In this document: piece by piece, positions 30,528-32,059 of the stretch | How the letters are laid out: every line of letters starts with the position of its first letter | Numbering within the stretch: the stretch's first letter is position 1 | Source: a virus | Length of the DNA: 32,059 bases | Reading direction: 5' to 3' (one strand) | Virus record (IMG/VR): IMGVR_UViG_3300048997_000314 | Location: 1-32,059 of that record | Made by a program: the position numbers and the translations under genes | The notes under the pieces: model-generated | The model's database searches: none | Seen by the model: only the letters and a program-made list of their open reading frames with translations | Told to the model about the DNA's origin: nothing

Positions 30528-30533
30528 CCGGGG

Positions 30534-30746
30534 ATGAACAGACCGAAGAGCAAGCCGCCAAGTCGGGGACGCGGCCGCCCGCGCAAAGCCGACGATGAGA
30601 GGGCCAGCGAGTCCCTCTTCGTCCGCGGCACGGCCGAGCTCAAAGAGGCGATCCGGGCGTTTCAGAAGGCAAACATGATCGGCACCGAGTCTGAGGCTGT
30701 GAGGCAGCTTCTCGTTCGGGCCCTGAGGGCTGAGAACCTGCTCTAA
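30534..30746 (+). CDS. Ribbon-helix-helix (Arc-like) regulator
   Basis: 70 residues. A basic tail 'KPPSRGRGRPRKADDERASE' is followed by 'SLFVRGTAELKEAIRAF', which fits the beta strand and first helix of a ribbon-helix-helix fold, and 'MIGTESEAVRQLLVRALR', the second helix ('SEAVRxLLxxAL' is typical). Such proteins bind operators as dimers and often repress their own promoter. It is transcribed from the leaderless promoter directly before it, in the divergent region opposite an HTH gene. Two unknown small genes follow in the same direction. Probably a repressor in the lysogeny switch. Confidence 0.7.
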   Translation: MNRPKSKPPSRGRGRPRKADDERASESLFVRGTAELKEAIRAFQKANMIGTESEAVRQLLVRALRAENLL

Positions 30747-30758
30747 TGGAGGGAACTT

Positions 30759-30977
30759 TTGGGACTTAAGCGTCACGAAAAAGAGGTGATTCTGGCTTGC
30801 CTGCGCCGACTGGATATCGCGGCAACTCTTTCCGAGTTGCCCGACGATTGCGTTCGGATCCGCTGGCCCGGTCATGAAGACGCGAAGGTGATGCGTGAGC
30901 ATTTGCTGAAGGTCTGTCGTGAGGAGGTCGCGGACCAAGACGAGTTCTGGAACCGAATCGAGAAGGGGCGGTTTTGA
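30759..30977 (+). CDS. Small unrecognised protein from a TTG start
   Basis: 72 residues starting at TTG 30759; GGAGGGA 5 bases upstream supports the rare start. Helical and charged: 'KRHEKEVILACLRRLDIAAT', 'VRIRWPGHEDAKVMREHLLK', 'VCREEVADQDEFWNRIEKGR'. No family recognised. It follows the RHH gene by 12 bases and overlaps the next start by one base (TGATG), so the three genes form an operon. Confidence 0.6.
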   Translation: MGLKRHEKEVILACLRRLDIAATLSELPDDCVRIRWPGHEDAKVMREHLLKVCREEVADQDEFWNRIEKGRF

Positions 30978-31333
30978 TGTGCCGGCAGCTCGAACTTTTT
31001 CAACCTCCACCCGTTCGGCTCGAAAGTTCATTTGACGAAATTCTTGGCCGATCGGCAAAGGAGCTTTCCGAACCAAGCCGTCGCGCCCGCTGGCAGCAAT
31101 GGCTCGACCTCGCCAGCGCGGAGGCGGTGGAGTGGTGGACCGACAGCACAGGATGCGAGGGTTGCACTTTTCTTGATGGCAACTGGTGCAAACTCATGGG
31201 GCTTCCGTGCACCGTAAACCCCCTCCTGAGTTTCCGGCATGGCATGGCCGGCATGGCTTGCGCGGGGGCTGGCTACGAGACTGACACAAATGGCGGGTCA
31301 TCAAACGGGATCGATCCCTCGATCCCCTTTTGA
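30977..31333 (+). CDS. Cys-motif protein (possible zinc or Fe-S binding)
   Basis: 118 residues from ATG 30977 (a TTG three bases earlier also fits). Helical N-terminal half ('RARWQQWLDLASAEAVEWWT'), then a cysteine cluster Cys60-x2-Cys63-x7-Cys71-x6-Cys78 in 'GCEGCTFLDGNWCKLMGLPC', plus another Cys in 'GMACAGAGYETDT'. The cluster could hold a zinc ion or an iron-sulfur centre. The tail is Gly/Ser-rich. It is the last gene before the att junction; function unknown. Confidence 0.55.
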   Translation: MCRQLELFQPPPVRLESSFDEILGRSAKELSEPSRRARWQQWLDLASAEAVEWWTDSTGCEGCTFLDGNWCKLMGLPCTVNPLLSFRHGMAGMACAGAGYETDTNGGSSNGIDPSIPF

Positions 31334-31490
31334 CGAGGGGCCGACGGCAGATTATTGTCCAGTGCGTTGACCGGTTTGACCGGAAAACCCCCCGTCTGAC
31401 CGCTTTATTCGAACGCGAAAGGGAGCAATCAGAGAGATAAAAAGCTCGTTTCCGATCGCAGATGCGGGTTTGGGACCCCAGGGATATGCA
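31334..31490. other. Noncoding att flank with tandem repeat
   Basis: No gene here. TTGACCGG appears twice in tandem with 9-base period (31367-31374 and 31376-31383), 110-120 bases from the att junction, where arm sites of integrases often lie. A weak hairpin CCCCT/AGGGG (31324-31328 and 31336-31340) overlaps the stop of the last phage gene. Confidence 0.4.
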
Positions 31491-31531
31491 TGACACGCTG
31501 GGGGTCACAGGTTCGAGCCCTGTATCGCCCA
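31491..31531 (+). tRNA. tRNA-Val(GAC) 3' half, attachment-site junction (not a functional tRNA)
   Basis: From T33 the sequence reads anticodon GAC, A37, C38, the 3' anticodon stem strand GCTGG, a 5-base variable loop GGGTC, T stem ACAGG/CCTGT around loop TTCGAGC, acceptor strand ATCGCCC and discriminator A (31531). The 5' half (acceptor GGGCGAT, D arm, CCAGC) is missing; the bases before it match nothing of a tRNA. CCA is not encoded. Phages that integrate into a tRNA leave the chromosomal 3' half displaced at the far end, so this marks the right border of the prophage and predicts an intact tRNA-Val(GAC) to the left of the window. Confidence 0.75.
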
Positions 31532-31642
31532 TTATCCCAAGTTTCTAGTGCGCCCGCGCCGCGCTGTTATGAACGACCGACGATGGGCTCCAGCCTTAGG
31601 GGAGGATCCCGCCGGGAGCGGGCGTTTGCGCGCGCAAAAAAA

Positions 31643-31671
31643 GCGCTGCTCACTTGTGGCGCTGCTCACTT
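31643..31671. repeat. Tandem 13-base repeat near the chromosomal gene
   Basis: GCGCTGCTCACTT occurs at 31643-31655 and 31659-31671, separated by GTG, right at the stop of the LuxR-type gene. A palindrome TTTGCGCGCGCAAA lies just before it and a 5-base hairpin CCCGC/GCGGG at 31608-31622. Part of this may end the leftward transcript. Confidence 0.4.
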
Positions 31672-32059
31672 CATGACGCCTTGGCCGACGGCGCTCCCGC
31701 CCGCCCCGTGCGTTTGCTCAGGAACCCGGCAAGCAGCTCACCCCGACTGCTCACGTCGAAGTGGCGGTACAGAGCCGTCACATAGACATGAATGGTGTTC
31801 CGGCTCACCCCCAGCTTTGCCGCGATCTGCTTCTCGCTGTCACCCTCCAGGAGATGTTCCAACGTCTGGCTGTGGCGGGGAGGGAGCCCGGGCGTGGCCC
31901 GGCCGGGCGGACAGGAATACTGCACCCCCAGCAGTTGGCAGAATTCGGCCACCATCTTCCGCTTCCTTGCTACTTCGTCGGAAGGGGGGACGGGCAGGGC
32001 GCGCACCACCCTCGCCAGGGCGGTCAGGCTCCCAAGCCGCAATGTCGAACGCCGCGCCA
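31671..32059 (-). CDS. LuxR-family transcription regulator, C-terminal part (gene continues beyond window)
   Basis: The visible 129 codons stay open to the window edge, so the start lies outside. The C-terminus is a LuxR/GerE helix-turn-helix: 'PRHSQTLEHLLEGDSEKQIA' and 'AKLGVSRNTIHVYVTALYRH', then 'FDVSSRGELLAGFLSKRTGR'. The linker before it (LLGVQYSCPPGRATPGLPPR) is typical of planctomycete members with unknown input. It lies outside the att junction and is read as host chromosome. It ends within the tandem repeat at 31659-31671. Confidence 0.75.
   Translation of the reverse strand, partial: ARRSTLRLGSLTALARVVRALPVPPSDEVARKRKMVAEFCQLLGVQYSCPPGRATPGLPPRHSQTLEHLLEGDSEKQIAAKLGVSRNTIHVYVTALYRHFDVSSRGELLAGFLSKRTGRAGAPSAKAS

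Noticed and set aside
30426-31076. 216-codon minus-strand frame over the right operon
   Set aside because: It would cross the divergent promoter region and lies antisense to three genes with good starts on the plus strand.
31194-31532. Minus-strand frame beginning MGDTGLEPVTPSVS
   Set aside because: This opening is a known artefact: it is the antisense translation of a tRNA 3' half, here the att junction. The rest is antisense to the Cys-motif gene.

Overview
The window is most of an integrated tailed phage (siphovirus-type prophage) in a GC-rich bacterium, most likely a planctomycete. The host guess rests on two tandem DUF1580-type genes (a family I know mainly from Planctomycetes), on tail proteins of a style I associate with planctomycete prophages, and on the overall GC-rich coding; it is inference. 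The right end of the element is visible: a displaced 3' half of a tRNA-Val(GAC) gene at 31491-31531 looks like the attachment junction, followed by a chromosomal LuxR-type regulator running off the window. The left end is outside the window: no integrase and no intact tRNA are seen, and position 1 begins inside an IS630-type transposase remnant.

Layout. 1-1050: IS630 remnant and two overlapping DUF1580-like genes. 1142-2990: replication module, with palindromes, a leftward terminator, a lambda O-like initiator gene carrying an iteron cluster in its middle, and an overlapping DnaC-like helicase loader. 2991-5726: accessory ('moron') block with an Abi-alpha/DUF4393-like protein from an apparently leaderless promoter, a secreted papain-like cysteine protease and an orphan minus-strand protein. 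5863-8033: small putative regulators (sigma-like, Mor-like, short helix-turn-helix) that could switch on late genes. 8030-18281: head and tail morphogenesis (gpW-type connector, lambda-type portal, prohead protease with nested scaffold, major capsid, cement protein, head-tail joining proteins, tail tube with an apparent frameshift, tail assembly chaperone pair with a -1 frameshift, tape measure). 18289-22073: tail/fibre proteins, then terminase small and large subunits, which is an unusual place for packaging genes. 22075-27711: large adhesin/fibre genes and, overlapping the last by 4 bases, a TPR plus GT41 O-GlcNAc-transferase-like enzyme, ended by a rho-independent terminator. 27712-30334: noncoding hairpins and a minus-strand operon (HTH protein, unknown proteins and a 54-residue gene). 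30338-30533: divergent control region. 30534-31333: three small rightward genes (ribbon-helix-helix regulator, unknown, Cys-motif protein) before the att junction.

How it works together: the initiator and loader would replicate the genome from the intragenic origin; the regulators at 5863-8033 probably gate the long rightward late operon; the divergent region at 30.3-30.5 kb resembles a lysogeny switch. No integrase, endolysin, holin or recognisable baseplate/tail-tip set is visible, so the prophage is either incomplete here or uses proteins I do not recognise. The most unusual items are the phage-borne GT41 enzyme beside a Ser-rich adhesin, three promoters whose -10 box lies exactly 6 bases before an ATG, and a small unknown operon with a hidden third gene.
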